Shown piece by piece: positions 42,966 through 52,799 of a stretch of DNA of 64,000 nucleotides. The DNA is from Brachybacterium sp. FME24 (lineage in GTDB: Bacteria; Actinomycetota; Actinomycetes; Actinomycetales; Dermabacteraceae): contig NZ_JABUXV010000019.1 of the NCBI RefSeq assembly GCF_014897705.1, positions 1 through 64,000 of the forward strand. Reading direction: 5' to 3'. Position numbers and translations under genes: made by a program. How positions within the stretch are numbered: position 1 is the first letter of the stretch; the number at the start of each line of letters is the position of its first letter. Below the pieces are notes generated by a model. It had not been told where the DNA came from. It saw only the letters and a list, made by a program, of their open reading frames with translations, and ran no database searches.

Positions 42966-44450
42966 TCACCCCGCGCGCAGCTCGCGCGGCAGCTCCTCGA
43001 GCAGTCGCAACCACAGCTCCGAGGCCGTCGGGTAGCTCGGGACGGCATGGCGCAGGACGTGCACAGGCACCTGGCCCAGGATCGCGATGGTCGCGGCATG
43101 GAGGAGCTCGGAGGCTTCGGGGCCGACGAACGTCGCGCCGACGAGGGTCGTCGTCCGCTGATCGACGACCAGCTGGGCAGTGCCGGTGACGTCGTCCCGC
43201 AGCAGGGCGGATCCGGCCGAGCCGCCGAAGGGCACCTGTGCGGTGACCACGTCATATCCGGCGTCGCGAGCCTGCGCCTCGGTGAGCCCGGCGCTGGTGA
43301 CCTGAGGGTCGGTGAACACGACCTGCGGGACGGGGACGACCTCCGGCACCGGCTCGAGCTGCTCCCCGGTCGCACCGGCCCGGATGGCCTGCCCGATCAC
43401 GCGCGCACGGTACTTGCCCCAGTGCGTCAGCGGCGCCTCGCCGCTCGCATCGCCCACCGCGTGCAGCCACGGCGGCAGCGGCGCGCCGGTCGCATCGTCG
43501 GAGGCGGGGCGTTGTACGCCGGTCACGTCGTCGGCCGTGAGCCCGAGGGATTCCAGGCCGAGGTCGTCCAATCGAGGCGTGCGACCGGTCGCGACCAGCA
43601 CCTCGTCCCCACTGACCGTTCGCGCTCCCTCACGGCCGTCGACCTGCAGGCTCACCCGGCCGCCGTGGATCCGACCCAGCCCGGTGTCGCGCGCGTCGGC
43701 ACGCTCGCCGGAGACCACCGAGGAACCGAGCTCGACGGTGACGCCGAGACCCTGCAGAGACTCCAGCACATGCTGTCCGGCGAAGGGCTCCATGCCCCGC
43801 AGCAGACTCTCGCCGCGAACCAGCAGTCGAACCTGGGAGCCGAGCGCCGCCATCCAGGTCGCGGCCTCCACGGCTACGACGCCGCCCCCCACGATCAGCA
43901 GCTGCTCGGGGACCTCCTGCACCCCGGTCGCATCGCGCGAGGTCCACGGCTCGAGGGCGCGCAGCGGCTCGGGGATCGCGGCCTGCGAGCCGGTGGCGAT
44001 CACGACCGCACGCGTGGCCCGCACGAGGGTCGGCTCGCCCCCGTCGGGGCCCTCGACGCGGACCTCGCGCTCGCCGACGAGATGCCCGTGCCCGCGTACC
44101 ACCTGCATCCCCGCGCCCTCGGCCCACTGCACCTGCCCGGAGTCGTCGTAGTGCGAGACCCACGTGTCGCGCCGTGCGAGCAGCGCATCGCGCTCGACCT
44201 CAGGCGTGCTGATGCCGTCGAGGTGCGCGGCGGCGTCGGCGACGGCCAGTGGCCGCAGCAGCGCCTTGGAGGGCATGCAGGCGTAGTAGGAGCATTCCCC
44301 TCCCAGCAGCTCGCCCTCGACGAGCACGGCGGTGAGGTCGGTGCCCTCGATCGCGTACTGGGCGACGTTCTCGCCGACGGGGCCGCCGCCGAGCACGACG
44401 ACATCGGCGGTGATCTCGGGGGTGGGCACGGGCTGGGTGTCGGTAGCCAT
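42966..44450 (-). CDS. Pyridine nucleotide-disulfide oxidoreductase (dihydrolipoamide dehydrogenase-like)
   Basis: A 494-residue flavoprotein with the FAD fold VVVLGGGPVGENVAQYA (about residues 17-33) and redox-active disulfide GGECSYYACMPSKALL (Cys53, Cys58). It also has an NAD(P) fold (LLIVGGGVVAVEAATWMAALGSQVRLLVRG) and the C-terminal dimerisation domain, which lacks the HPT catalytic His motif of lipoamide dehydrogenase (the equivalent reads HVLRHAVPSYPTASELW, retaining a His-Ala-Val-Pro-Ser-Tyr-Pro arrangement). Substrate uncertain: lipoamide, mycothione-like disulfide or another. Leaderless start is likely (TAGCGT 6 bases upstream). Confidence 0.85.
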   Translation of the reverse strand: MATDTQPVPTPEITADVVVLGGGPVGENVAQYAIEGTDLTAVLVEGELLGGECSYYACMPSKALLRPLAVADAAAHLDGISTPEVERDALLARRDTWVSHYDDSGQVQWAEGAGMQVVRGHGHLVGEREVRVEGPDGGEPTLVRATRAVVIATGSQAAIPEPLRALEPWTSRDATGVQEVPEQLLIVGGGVVAVEAATWMAALGSQVRLLVRGESLLRGMEPFAGQHVLESLQGLGVTVELGSSVVSGERADARDTGLGRIHGGRVSLQVDGREGARTVSGDEVLVATGRTPRLDDLGLESLGLTADDVTGVQRPASDDATGAPLPPWLHAVGDASGEAPLTHWGKYRARVIGQAIRAGATGEQLEPVPEVVPVPQVVFTDPQVTSAGLTEAQARDAGYDVVTAQVPFGGSAGSALLRDDVTGTAQLVVDQRTTTLVGATFVGPEASELLHAATIAILGQVPVHVLRHAVPSYPTASELWLRLLEELPRELRAG

Positions 44451-44646
44451 GTGGCGACGCTACGCCGATCCGGGGCCCGCGTCACGGGTGCCGCTCGCGC
44501 GACCGTGCGCGACCGGCCCGATCCGGGGGAGCGAGGGCGACCATCTCGCCATCACCAGCCGCAACATCCTTCCTCCCCACGCCGTGCCCGTCCACATCCG
44601 CGCGCCCCGGCCACGTCTGTCGGTCCAGCTCCTTAGAGTCGACACC

Positions 44647-45834
44647 ATGAGAATCCTGCACACCTCGGACTGGCACCTGGGGCGCACCTTCCACGAGGCG
44701 AACCTGCACCCGCACCAGGAGGAGTTCCACGACTGGCTGGTGGAGCTGGTGACCCAGCGCGCGATCGACGTGGTCGTCATCCCGGGCGACGTGTACGACC
44801 GTGCCGTCCCGCCGCTTGAGGCCGTGAAGCTGCTGGGCAGGACCCTCACGCGACTGTCCGCCAAGACCACCGTGGTCCTCACCCCCGGCAACCACGACTC
44901 CGCCGACCGCCTCGGCTTCGGCGCCGAGCTGATGCGCGACGGCGTCCACATCCTGACCGATACCCAGGCGGCGCTCGAGCACCCCGTGGTGGTGCCCGAT
45001 GCGCACGGCGACGTGCTGTTCTTCGGACTGCCCTACCTGGTGCCCGACATCGCGCGCTTCGCCCTCGTGAGCGACGAGTCCGAACCGCTCGCCCGCAGCC
45101 ACGAAGCGGTCACCCGAGCAGCGATGGACAAGGTGACCACGCGGATCGCGCAGTACGCCGAGGCGGCGGGGCCCGACGCCCCGCGCCCGCGCTCCGTGGT
45201 CCTGTCCCATACCTTCGTCACCGGCGGTGACCCCAGCGACTCCGAACGCGACCTCTCCGTCGGCGGCGTCGACTCCGTCCCCGCCTCGGTGATGGGCGGC
45301 GTGGACTACGTGGCCCTGGGGCACCTGCACGGGTGCCAGGATCTCTCCGCGCGCGCCGGCACCACCGCCTGGTACTCGGGGTCCCCGCTGGCCTTCTCCT
45401 TCTCCGAGAAGAACCAGCGCAAGTCCGTGCTGCTGGTCGACCTCGGAGCCCCGGGGGAGGTCGAGGTCGAGCGGATCGCCACCCCGGTGCCGCGCCGCCT
45501 CGCCGAGCTGCGCGGGTCCCTGGACGACGTCCTCGCGAAGGCCGCCGCCCACCGCGAGGACTGGGTCAAGGCGGTCATCACCGACCCTCATCGGCCGCCC
45601 CACCTGCTGGACCGGCTGCGCGCCGCCTTCCCGTACCTGCGACACACGGAGCACCGGCCCGAGGGCCGCGAGGACAGCGACCTCACACCCGTCGTCCGGC
45701 GCGAACAGGATCCGATGGACGTGATGGGCGAGTTCCTCGAATACGTCACCGGCGTCGAAGCGACCGATGCCGAACGAGGCGTCTTCGCACGCGCCCACAG
45801 CGCGGCTCACTCCCGCCGGGAGGAGGCCTCGTGA
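44647..45834 (+). CDS. sbcD: Exonuclease SbcCD, nuclease subunit D
   Basis: A 395-residue Mre11-type phosphoesterase: DWHLGRTF, IPGDVYDRA, LTPGNHDSADRL, VLSHTFVTGG and ALGHLHGCQ carry the metal-binding Asp, His and Asn residues in order. The C-terminal domain follows. Start: ATG 44647 with TAGAGT 7 bases upstream and no ribosome binding site, so leaderless. The stop overlaps the SbcC start (GTGA). With SbcC it cuts hairpins and protein-blocked double-strand ends. Confidence 0.95.
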   Translation: MRILHTSDWHLGRTFHEANLHPHQEEFHDWLVELVTQRAIDVVVIPGDVYDRAVPPLEAVKLLGRTLTRLSAKTTVVLTPGNHDSADRLGFGAELMRDGVHILTDTQAALEHPVVVPDAHGDVLFFGLPYLVPDIARFALVSDESEPLARSHEAVTRAAMDKVTTRIAQYAEAAGPDAPRPRSVVLSHTFVTGGDPSDSERDLSVGGVDSVPASVMGGVDYVALGHLHGCQDLSARAGTTAWYSGSPLAFSFSEKNQRKSVLLVDLGAPGEVEVERIATPVPRRLAELRGSLDDVLAKAAAHREDWVKAVITDPHRPPHLLDRLRAAFPYLRHTEHRPEGREDSDLTPVVRREQDPMDVMGEFLEYVTGVEATDAERGVFARAHSAAHSRREEAS

Positions 45835-48800
45835 AACTCCACCACCTGCGACTGACCGGTATCGGCCCCTTTCGCGACACCGTCGACATCGACCTCGCCG
45901 CACTGTCCACCAGCGGGATGTTCCTGCTCGAAGGCCCGACGGGATCCGGGAAATCCACGATCCTGGACGCTGTCGTCTTCGCCCTCTACGGCACCGTCGC
46001 CGGCAGCGATGCGAGCTCGGAGCGCATCCGCTCGCAATTCGCCGACCCCTCCACCGCCAGCGTCGTCGACCTCGTGTTCGAGACCGGCCACGGCATCTAC
46101 CGGGTGCGCCGCCAGCCGCAGTACGAGCGAGCCAAGCGCCGCGGCAGCGGCACCACCAAGGAGAACGCCCGAGCGATCCTGTGGAAGCTGGACTCTCCGA
46201 AGCTCATCCCCGCGGCGCTCGCCGACCAGGCCGGTCAGGGCTCCGGCGTCGAACCCGTCTCGGTCCGCCTGGACGAGATCGGCGGCGAGATCACCCGCGC
46301 TATCGGCCTGAACCGCGAGCAGTTCACCCAGACCGTGCTGCTCCCGCAGAACGAGTTCGCCCGCTTCCTGCGCGCCGGCACGGGGGAGCGCCAGCTGGTG
46401 CTGCAGCGCGTGTTCGGCACCGAGATCTATCAGGACATCGAGAAGCAGCTCGAACAGATGCGCCGCGAGGCCTCCGCGAGCGTCACCGACGCCAAGGGGC
46501 AGGTCGACAAGGCAGTCTCCCGTTTCGCCGAGGCCTCCGGGGCCGATGACGAGCACCGCGCCGCGCTGGATGAACACGCGAAGGCGAACCGTCGTGAGGA
46601 CCTCGTCGCGGCCGCGACTGAGATCGAGCAAGCCCTGACGGCGCAGGCCACCGAGGCAGGCACCCTGGCCACCGCGGCCTCCGAGCGCGAGACCACTGCG
46701 CGGGGGCACACCGAGCAGGCCACCGCCTTGCGCACCCGCATCACCCGACGCCGCACCCTCGACGCCCTCGCCGCACGCCTGGTCGACCAGGAGCCCGCCG
46801 CCGCTCAGGCGCAGCAACGCCTGACCGGGGACGAGGCCGCACGCCCCGCCGCTGCGGCGCTCGCCCGCGCCGCCCAGGCAACTCAGCGGTTGCGCGCCCT
46901 GACGGAGTCCCGCGAGGAGCTTGCGACCGCTCACCGCACCACGCACCCGGACCTCGTCGACCTGCTCGAGACAGCCCAGCCGCTGCCCGCGCTCGCCGCA
47001 GCGGCCGAGGAGGCCACCACCGCGGCCGGCGCCCTGGCTGAACTCGCCGCGCTCGAGAAACAGCTTCCCGCCCGCGGCGCCGCCCTCGAGAAGCGTCGGG
47101 CCGAGGACCTCACCCTCGCCACCAGGATCGCGAGCCTCGCCGAGCAGCTCGGCGCCCGCCCCGGGGCTCGCGAAACGCTCCTCGCCGACCGCGCGACCGC
47201 ACAGAAGACGGCCGACGGACTCGGCGATGCGCGAGCAGCCCTGGTCACCGCCGCGGCGCGGGCCACCGCGGCAAAGACCGCCGACCGCCTCGCAACACAG
47301 GTCACCCGCGCCGAGAAGACCGCTACCGAGGCCCTCGCCGCCGCGAAGCAGGCCGCCGACCAGGAGAAGTCCCTGCGCGACCGACGCCACGCCGGCATCG
47401 CCTCCGAGCTCGCCCTGCAGCTCAGCACCGACGACGCCTGCCCCGTCTGCGGCTCCACCGAGCATCCGGCGCCCGCCCAGCGCGCCGAGGACCACGTCGG
47501 CCCAGAGCAGATCGAGGCCGCCGAACAGCGCCGAGCGACCGCGGACGGCGACCAGTCCCGCACCGCCCAGGCGCTCACCACCGTGCGCACCCAGCGCGAT
47601 GCCGCCACGAAGGAGGCCGGCGGCCGCTCCCTCGCCGTCGCTACCGCCGCCGAGACCGACGCGAAAGCACTGGTCGCCACGGCCGAGGCCGCAGCAACGC
47701 GCGTGGCGGGCCTCGGTGCACGGATCGACGCCTTCGACCAGGAGACGACCACCCTCACCGCGCAGCGCACCACGCTCGAACGGGAACTGGAGGGCCGGTC
47801 GGCCACCCTGCGCGAGACCGAGGCCGCCCTCGCGGCGGACACCGAGAGGACCCGCGAGGCGCGCGGCGAGCACGAGACCGTCGCACAGCGTCGCACCGCC
47901 CAACTGCAGCGCGCGAAGACCGCCACCTCCCTGCGAGAAGCGCAGCTCGCCATCGAGCAAGGCGCCGCCCGCGTCACCGAGTTGGAGACCGAGAGCGCCA
48001 CCGCCCGCCAGGACGCCACCGAGCGACTGGACGCCGCGGATCTCGCACCCTTCGCCGACGACGACGCCCTCACCGCCGCAGTCCTACCCGACGCCGAGCG
48101 TGCGTCCCTGACGACCCTCCTGTCGGATCGCACCGTCAACCAGGCCAGGCTCACCGACGGCATGGCCGAGGAAGGCATCGCTGCGGTCGACGCGAGCGAA
48201 GAGGCCGGCACGATCGCCGAGACCGCAGTGGCCACCGCGCAGGAAGCTCTCACCGCCGCCCGCGCCGCAGCCCGCGAGACAGGCGACCATGCGGCCCGCC
48301 TGCGCGCCGCCGCCGAGCGCACGACAGGGGCCCGCACCGCGCTCGATACCGCTCTCGCCCAGCTCGCCGCTCTGGATCTCACCGCCGGCGCCGTCATGAG
48401 GATCGCGGACCTTGCTACCGGCCGCTCCGCCGACGGGAAGAACCGCATCCAGCTGTCCACCTACGTGCTCATGCGCCGCTTCGAGGACGTCGTCTCGGCC
48501 GCCAACACCCGCCTCGCCGAGTTCTCCGACTCCACCCTGGAGCTGCTGCGCGACACCGGCGCCCGCGGGGCCAAGAAGACCGGACTGGACCTGCTGGTCA
48601 TCGACCACCGCACCGATCAAAGGCGCCTGCCGGAGACCCTCTCCGGGGGAGAGACCTTCTTCGTCTCCCTCGCCCTGGCCCTCGGCCTGGCGGACATCGT
48701 CACCGCCGAAGCCGGGGGAGTGCAGATGGAGACGCTCTTCATCGACGAGGGCTTCGGCAGCTTGGACCCGGAGACTCTCGAACGAGTCGTCGCCGAGATC

Positions 48801-48932
48801 GGCCGGCTCGCCGAGAACGGCCGCACCATCGGCATCGTCAGTCACGTCGGCGAGATGAAATCCCAGATCGCCGAGCAGATCCACGTGCGCCGGCTCCCGG
48901 ACCGCTCCTCGACGCTCACCATCACCGCCTGA
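45831..48932 (+). CDS. sbcC: Exonuclease SbcCD, ATPase subunit C
   Basis: A 1033-residue SMC/Rad50-like ATPase. Walker A is GPTGSGKST at about residues 37-45. Long Ala/Glu/Arg-rich coiled coils flank a zinc hook CPVC at Cys537 and Cys540. The signature LSGGETFFVSLALALG and Walker B LFIDEGFGSLD are near the C-terminus. GTG 45831 overlaps the sbcD stop. The coiled coils are rich in Ala and Thr, as expected for high GC content. Confidence 0.95.
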   Translation: MKLHHLRLTGIGPFRDTVDIDLAALSTSGMFLLEGPTGSGKSTILDAVVFALYGTVAGSDASSERIRSQFADPSTASVVDLVFETGHGIYRVRRQPQYERAKRRGSGTTKENARAILWKLDSPKLIPAALADQAGQGSGVEPVSVRLDEIGGEITRAIGLNREQFTQTVLLPQNEFARFLRAGTGERQLVLQRVFGTEIYQDIEKQLEQMRREASASVTDAKGQVDKAVSRFAEASGADDEHRAALDEHAKANRREDLVAAATEIEQALTAQATEAGTLATAASERETTARGHTEQATALRTRITRRRTLDALAARLVDQEPAAAQAQQRLTGDEAARPAAAALARAAQATQRLRALTESREELATAHRTTHPDLVDLLETAQPLPALAAAAEEATTAAGALAELAALEKQLPARGAALEKRRAEDLTLATRIASLAEQLGARPGARETLLADRATAQKTADGLGDARAALVTAAARATAAKTADRLATQVTRAEKTATEALAAAKQAADQEKSLRDRRHAGIASELALQLSTDDACPVCGSTEHPAPAQRAEDHVGPEQIEAAEQRRATADGDQSRTAQALTTVRTQRDAATKEAGGRSLAVATAAETDAKALVATAEAAATRVAGLGARIDAFDQETTTLTAQRTTLERELEGRSATLRETEAALAADTERTREARGEHETVAQRRTAQLQRAKTATSLREAQLAIEQGAARVTELETESATARQDATERLDAADLAPFADDDALTAAVLPDAERASLTTLLSDRTVNQARLTDGMAEEGIAAVDASEEAGTIAETAVATAQEALTAARAAARETGDHAARLRAAAERTTGARTALDTALAQLAALDLTAGAVMRIADLATGRSADGKNRIQLSTYVLMRRFEDVVSAANTRLAEFSDSTLELLRDTGARGAKKTGLDLLVIDHRTDQRRLPETLSGGETFFVSLALALGLADIVTAEAGGVQMETLFIDEGFGSLDPETLERVVAEIGRLAENGRTIGIVSHVGEMKSQIAEQIHVRRLPDRSSTLTITA

Positions 48933-48985
48933 GACGGCGCGTCAGCGCCTCACGAGATACCTCGAGGCTCAGGATCTCCCGTGAC

Positions 48986-49630
48986 CTACGAGTCGTCGCC
49001 CCGCCAGAGATCGGCATGGTCCTCCAGCGGCCGCTCGTGCACGAACAGCGGCACCCTCCACCGCGTGAGCAGCGGAGCGACCAGCGCGCCGAGCAGCGCG
49101 CCGAGAGAGTTGGCGAACACGTCATCGATGTCCGCGATCCGCACCCCGCACGGATACAGCCCCCACGCTCCCGTGTACTGCGTGGCCTCGATCAGCACCG
49201 AGAGCATCACCCCGATCGCGAGTGCCGTGGTCGCGTCCAGCCGGAACACCCCGCGCAGCACTGCCCCCAACGGCATGAACAACGCGATGTTCGAGACCAG
49301 CTGCAGCACCGGCCAGCTCACCAACAGGCCCAGACCACGCGTGCCCTCCGCGCGCACCGCAAGGATCTCCGCGATCGAGTTGAAGGGGTAAGGCCGCAGC
49401 TCACCGCCCACGCGGGCGCGGCAGGTCTCCGCGACCTCATAGGCGGGTGCGACGGTCAGCCCCGCCAGGGTCATCGTGTACACGCAGATGACCAGCACGC
49501 CGACCAGCCGCAGCGGTCGCACGCGCCCGAACCGTCGGCGCTGCAGCAGCACGGCCGGGAGCGCGATCACCGCGAAGACCCCCAGGCCGCCCGCAATGCC
49601 CGCCAGGGCCAGACGCACGAACTCGCTCAC
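48986..49630 (-). CDS. VanZ family membrane protein
   Basis: A 214-residue protein with five membrane helices and the VanZ pattern: FVIALPAVLL-type first helix, then NIALFMPLGAVLRGVFRLDATTALAIGVMLSVLIEATQYTGAWGLYPCGVRIADIDDVFANSLGALLGALV, in which DIDD-x-x-x-N-x-x-G is conserved. Start: GTG 49630, preceded by TACCGT with a 7-base gap (leaderless). The family is named for a teicoplanin-resistance protein, but most members have unknown functions and no resistance context is present here. Confidence 0.88.
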   Translation of the reverse strand: MSEFVRLALAGIAGGLGVFAVIALPAVLLQRRRFGRVRPLRLVGVLVICVYTMTLAGLTVAPAYEVAETCRARVGGELRPYPFNSIAEILAVRAEGTRGLGLLVSWPVLQLVSNIALFMPLGAVLRGVFRLDATTALAIGVMLSVLIEATQYTGAWGLYPCGVRIADIDDVFANSLGALLGALVAPLLTRWRVPLFVHERPLEDHADLWRGDDS

Positions 49631-49678
49631 GCCGGGAACGGTACGGCGCGGCGCTGTACGAGACCAGAGGGGTCGTGC

Positions 49679-50170
49679 TCAGCGGCGCGGCGTCGGCCGA
49701 GAAGCGGGCGCCGCGCTCGCAGCGGGACGCTGGCTCTTGAGCACCTTCATCGCGAAGCGCGAGGAGATCTTGGAGACTCCCGCGATGGTGATGATCTCCT
49801 CGGTCAGGAAGTGCTCGTAGGCCGCGAGGTCGGCCACGGCGACCCGTACGAAGTAGTCGGGGGCGCCGAACAGCCGATACAGCTCGACGACCTCGTCGAA
49901 CCCGGCCACAGTGGTTTCGAAATGCTCGATGGTGCGCTTGTCGTATGCGGACATCTCCACGTCCAGGATCACCTCGAAGGCCTGACCGAGCGCCGCCGGG
50001 TCCACCTGCGCGGCGTATCCGAGGATCATTCCCTCGGCCTCCAGGCGCTGCACTCGTCGCAGGCAGGGGCCCGGGGTCAGATGCACTCGCTCCGCCAGGG
50101 CGACGTTCGAGAGGCGCCCATCTTCGCGGAGATGGTCGATGATTGCGCGATCCACCACATCCAGGTCCAT
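49679..50170 (-). CDS. Lrp/AsnC family transcriptional regulator
   Basis: A 163-residue regulator: an N-terminal HTH (MDLDVVDRAIIDHLREDGRLSNVALAERVHLTPGPCLRRVQRLEAEGMI) and a RAM ligand domain (VILDVEMSAYDKRTIEHFETTV; FGAPDYFVRVAVADLAAYEHFL). Start: ATG 50170, with TACACT 7 bases upstream and no ribosome binding site (leaderless). It is divergent from azlCD, the classical arrangement for branched-chain amino-acid export control, so it probably regulates that pair in response to an amino acid. Confidence 0.92.
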   Translation of the reverse strand: MDLDVVDRAIIDHLREDGRLSNVALAERVHLTPGPCLRRVQRLEAEGMILGYAAQVDPAALGQAFEVILDVEMSAYDKRTIEHFETTVAGFDEVVELYRLFGAPDYFVRVAVADLAAYEHFLTEEIITIAGVSKISSRFAMKVLKSQRPAASAAPASRPTPRR

Positions 50171-50232
50171 ATATTGCAGTGTACGGGGAGGATGCACGGA
50201 AGTCCGCAATCGCGAGGCGGCGATCTGCTGGG

Positions 50233-51246
50233 ATGATTGCTGGTGTGACAGATCTGTGGAGCGATCAGCGCTCGAGCAACGCCCCTGGGCTCGACCTGTT
50301 CGACCAGCCCGGGCAGAGCGACCAGCCCGGCCACGGCGACGAGCCCGGCCGGTTCGACCAGCCCGGGCGCGGCGACGAGTTCAGCTCCTGGGAATCTCCC
50401 GGCGGCGAGCCCGCGGCCTGCGCGGAGGTCGACTCCGAGACCGCGCTCGCCTCCCCGGCGGCGCTCGCGACTCCACCGGCCGCGTCGGCGACCGCACCAG
50501 CCGCGCTGGTCGCTCCACCAGTCATGCCGGCGGCACCGTCGGCCGAGCCCGTCGCCCCGAGTCGGCGCCATGAGATCGCCACCGGTATCCGGCTCTCCTT
50601 CGCGGCAGGGCTGGGCATGTTCCCCATCGGGGTGGCGTTCGGCCTGCTCGTGGTGCAGAGCGGTCTTCCGTGGTGGGTCGCGCCGGGCTTGTCGATCTTC
50701 CTGTTCGCCGGATCGGTCGAGCTGCTGCTGGTGGGCCTGATGGTGGTCGGAACCCCGCTGGCGACCATCGCCCTGACCACCCTGCTGGTCAATTTCCGCC
50801 ACGTCTTCTACGCGTTCTCCTTCCCGTTGCGCGTGGTGCGCCACCCCCTCGCGCGCCTGTACTCGGTCTACGCCCTGATCGACGAGGCCTACGCCGTCTC
50901 CGCCGCGCGGCCCGGCACCTGGACCGGTCCCCGTCTGGTCGCGATGCAGATGGCGTTCCAGAGCTACTGGGTGGGCGGCGGGTTGGTCGGCGTCGCGATC
51001 GCCTCCTTCCTGCCCGGACAGATCGAGGGCCTCGACTTCGCGCTGTGCGCCCTGTTCATCACCCTCACCCTCGACGCCTGTCGGTCCCGCCGCGAGATCC
51101 CCTCGCTGCTGCTCGCCGCCCTCGCCTTCAGCCTCGCCCTGCTGCTGGTCCCGGGATCGGCGTTGTTCGCAGGGCTGCTCGGCTTCCTGGCACTGCTCGT
51201 CGCGCGCTTCCTGTTCATCTCCCGCAGGGAGCCAGCCGATGCCTGA
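50233..51246 (+). CDS. azlC: AzlC family branched-chain amino-acid exporter subunit
   Basis: A 337-residue protein with a conventional AzlC domain from about residue 115 (IATGIRLSFAAGLGMFPIGVAFGLLVVQSGLPWW through the last helix FLALLVARFLF). The preceding 110 residues are unusual: a low-complexity acidic, Pro/Gly-rich segment with DQPGQSDQPGHGDEPG-like repeats and an Ala/Pro-rich stretch. Start ATG 50233 is uncertain; a late ATG at 50524 would remove the extension but has no ribosome binding site, and codon use across the extension looks coding. The end overlaps azlD by 8 bases. Confidence 0.85.
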   Translation: MIAGVTDLWSDQRSSNAPGLDLFDQPGQSDQPGHGDEPGRFDQPGRGDEFSSWESPGGEPAACAEVDSETALASPAALATPPAASATAPAALVAPPVMPAAPSAEPVAPSRRHEIATGIRLSFAAGLGMFPIGVAFGLLVVQSGLPWWVAPGLSIFLFAGSVELLLVGLMVVGTPLATIALTTLLVNFRHVFYAFSFPLRVVRHPLARLYSVYALIDEAYAVSAARPGTWTGPRLVAMQMAFQSYWVGGGLVGVAIASFLPGQIEGLDFALCALFITLTLDACRSRREIPSLLLAALAFSLALLLVPGSALFAGLLGFLALLVARFLFISRREPADA

Positions 51247-51565
51247 GACCTGGTACTTCCTGGCCGTCATGGTGATCGGGCTCGGGATCTCCTTCGCCCT
51301 GCGCGCGGTCCCCTTCGTGATCCTGCAGCCCTTGCGGGACTCCCGCTTCGTGGCTGCGATGGCGCTGTGGATGCCGGTCGGGATCCTCGCGATCCTCACG
51401 GTCTCGACCCTGCGCACCTCGATCGACGCTGATCCCGGGCGGATCGTCCCTGCCCTGGTGGCGACCGTCGTGACCATCGCTGCGCATCTCCTCGGCGGGC
51501 GGCGCACCCTGCTCAGCGTGGGACTGGGCACCTTCACCTTCGTCGTGATGGTCAACCTGCTCTGA
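51239..51565 (+). CDS. azlD: AzlD family branched-chain amino-acid exporter subunit
   Basis: A 108-residue protein with four hydrophobic helices: WYFLAVMVIGLGISFALRAVPF, AAMALWMPVGILAILTVSTL, ALVATVVTIAAHLL and LLSVGLGTFTFVVMVNLL. It is the small partner of AzlC; it starts inside the end of azlC. Confidence 0.92.
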   Translation: MPETWYFLAVMVIGLGISFALRAVPFVILQPLRDSRFVAAMALWMPVGILAILTVSTLRTSIDADPGRIVPALVATVVTIAAHLLGGRRTLLSVGLGTFTFVVMVNLL

Positions 51566-51679
51566 GGAGTGAGATCCCCCAGCGCCGCTGACCAGCGCCG
51601 TTGACCACTGCGCCAGCGGTCACCGTGCGGCCGGGTATGCGCATTAGGCTCATCGGGTCCCCGACGCAGGAGAGATCTC

Positions 51680-52672
51680 ATGACGATGCCCACCGGCTCC
51701 CACCGGCCGACCTTCTCCACCCCACGGGCCGTGCCCGGGTCGCGGATCGCCGGGACCGGCCACTATCGTCCCGACCGGATCCTGACCAATCACGACCTCG
51801 AGCAGATGGTCGAGACCAGCGATGCCTGGATCCGCCAGCGCACCGGCATCGAATCCCGACGCCTGGCCCGGGAGGACGAGACGGTCGCCGAGATGGCGAC
51901 CGCCGCCGCCCGCGCCGCCCTCGTCGACGCCGAGGTGGACCCTGCCGAGATCACCCAGGTCATCGTGGCGACCTGCTCCAACGAAGAGCGGTCCCCGAGT
52001 ACGGCAGGTCGTGTCGCGCAGGCTCTCGGCCTCGACGGTCCCGCCTCCTTCGACGTCGGCGCGGCCTGCTCCGGGTTCAGCCACGCGCTCGCCGTGGCCG
52101 ATCAGTCGATCCGCGCCGGCGCCTCCACCACGAGCCTCGTGATCGGGGCGGAGAAGCTCTCCGCCTTCACGGACTACACCGACCGCACCACCTGCATCCT
52201 CACGGCGGACGGGGCCGGCGCCGTGGTGCTGCGCGCGACCGACGAGCCCGCGGTGTCCCCGGTCATGTGGGGGACGGTCCCCGATCTTGCCGATGCCGTG
52301 ACGATCAGCCCGCCGCAGACCTGCTTCTCCCAGGAAGGGCGACAGGTGCTGGGGTGGGCGCTGCGAGAAGCCCCCGGCATCGCCCGAGGGATCGTGGAAT
52401 CCGCCGGGCTGACGATGTCCGACATCGACGTCTTCATCCCGCACCAGGCGAATCTGCGGATGATCGAACCGCTCGCCCAGGCGCTGGAGCTGCGCCCCGA
52501 TGCCGTCGTCGCCGACGACGTCATCACCTCCGGCAACACCTCGGCCGCCACGATTCCGCTGGCGATCTCCCGGCTGCGGGAGGCGGGCCGGGTCCCGTCC
52601 GGGGCGATCGCCCTGATGATCGGATTCGGCGGTGGCTTCTCCTGGGCCGGACAGGTGGCTCGCCTGCCCTGA
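51680..52672 (+). CDS. 3-oxoacyl-ACP synthase III family protein
   Basis: A 330-residue FabH-like condensing enzyme with the complete catalytic triad: Cys130 (VGAACSGF), His255 (PHQANLR) and Asn286 (SGNTSAA). The closing GFGGGFSWAG is also conserved. Start: ATG 51680 with AGGAGAG. It stands apart from acpP, fabF or fabD, so it may be the housekeeping priming enzyme or a second FabH making a special starter unit; branched-chain starters would fit the neighbouring azlCD only loosely. Confidence 0.9.
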   Translation: MTMPTGSHRPTFSTPRAVPGSRIAGTGHYRPDRILTNHDLEQMVETSDAWIRQRTGIESRRLAREDETVAEMATAAARAALVDAEVDPAEITQVIVATCSNEERSPSTAGRVAQALGLDGPASFDVGAACSGFSHALAVADQSIRAGASTTSLVIGAEKLSAFTDYTDRTTCILTADGAGAVVLRATDEPAVSPVMWGTVPDLADAVTISPPQTCFSQEGRQVLGWALREAPGIARGIVESAGLTMSDIDVFIPHQANLRMIEPLAQALELRPDAVVADDVITSGNTSAATIPLAISRLREAGRVPSGAIALMIGFGGGFSWAGQVARLP

Positions 52673-52799
52673 GGAGTGCGTGGATGGTCGACGTCGACCC
52701 GCCGCCGGTGTGATGCGCCGATAGGATGGGCCAGGCTCGGCACGGCGCTTTCCCGTCGGTCGATCGCGCCCCCGCATCCCTGCTTCTCCCGGAGGACCC

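Noticed and set aside
48930-48960. Terminator hairpin after sbcC
   Set aside because: Pairing around TGAGACGGCGC is short and interrupted; not convincing.
48986-49630. VanZ as a glycopeptide-resistance gene
   Set aside because: There are no vanHAX-like neighbours; most VanZ-family proteins are unrelated to resistance.
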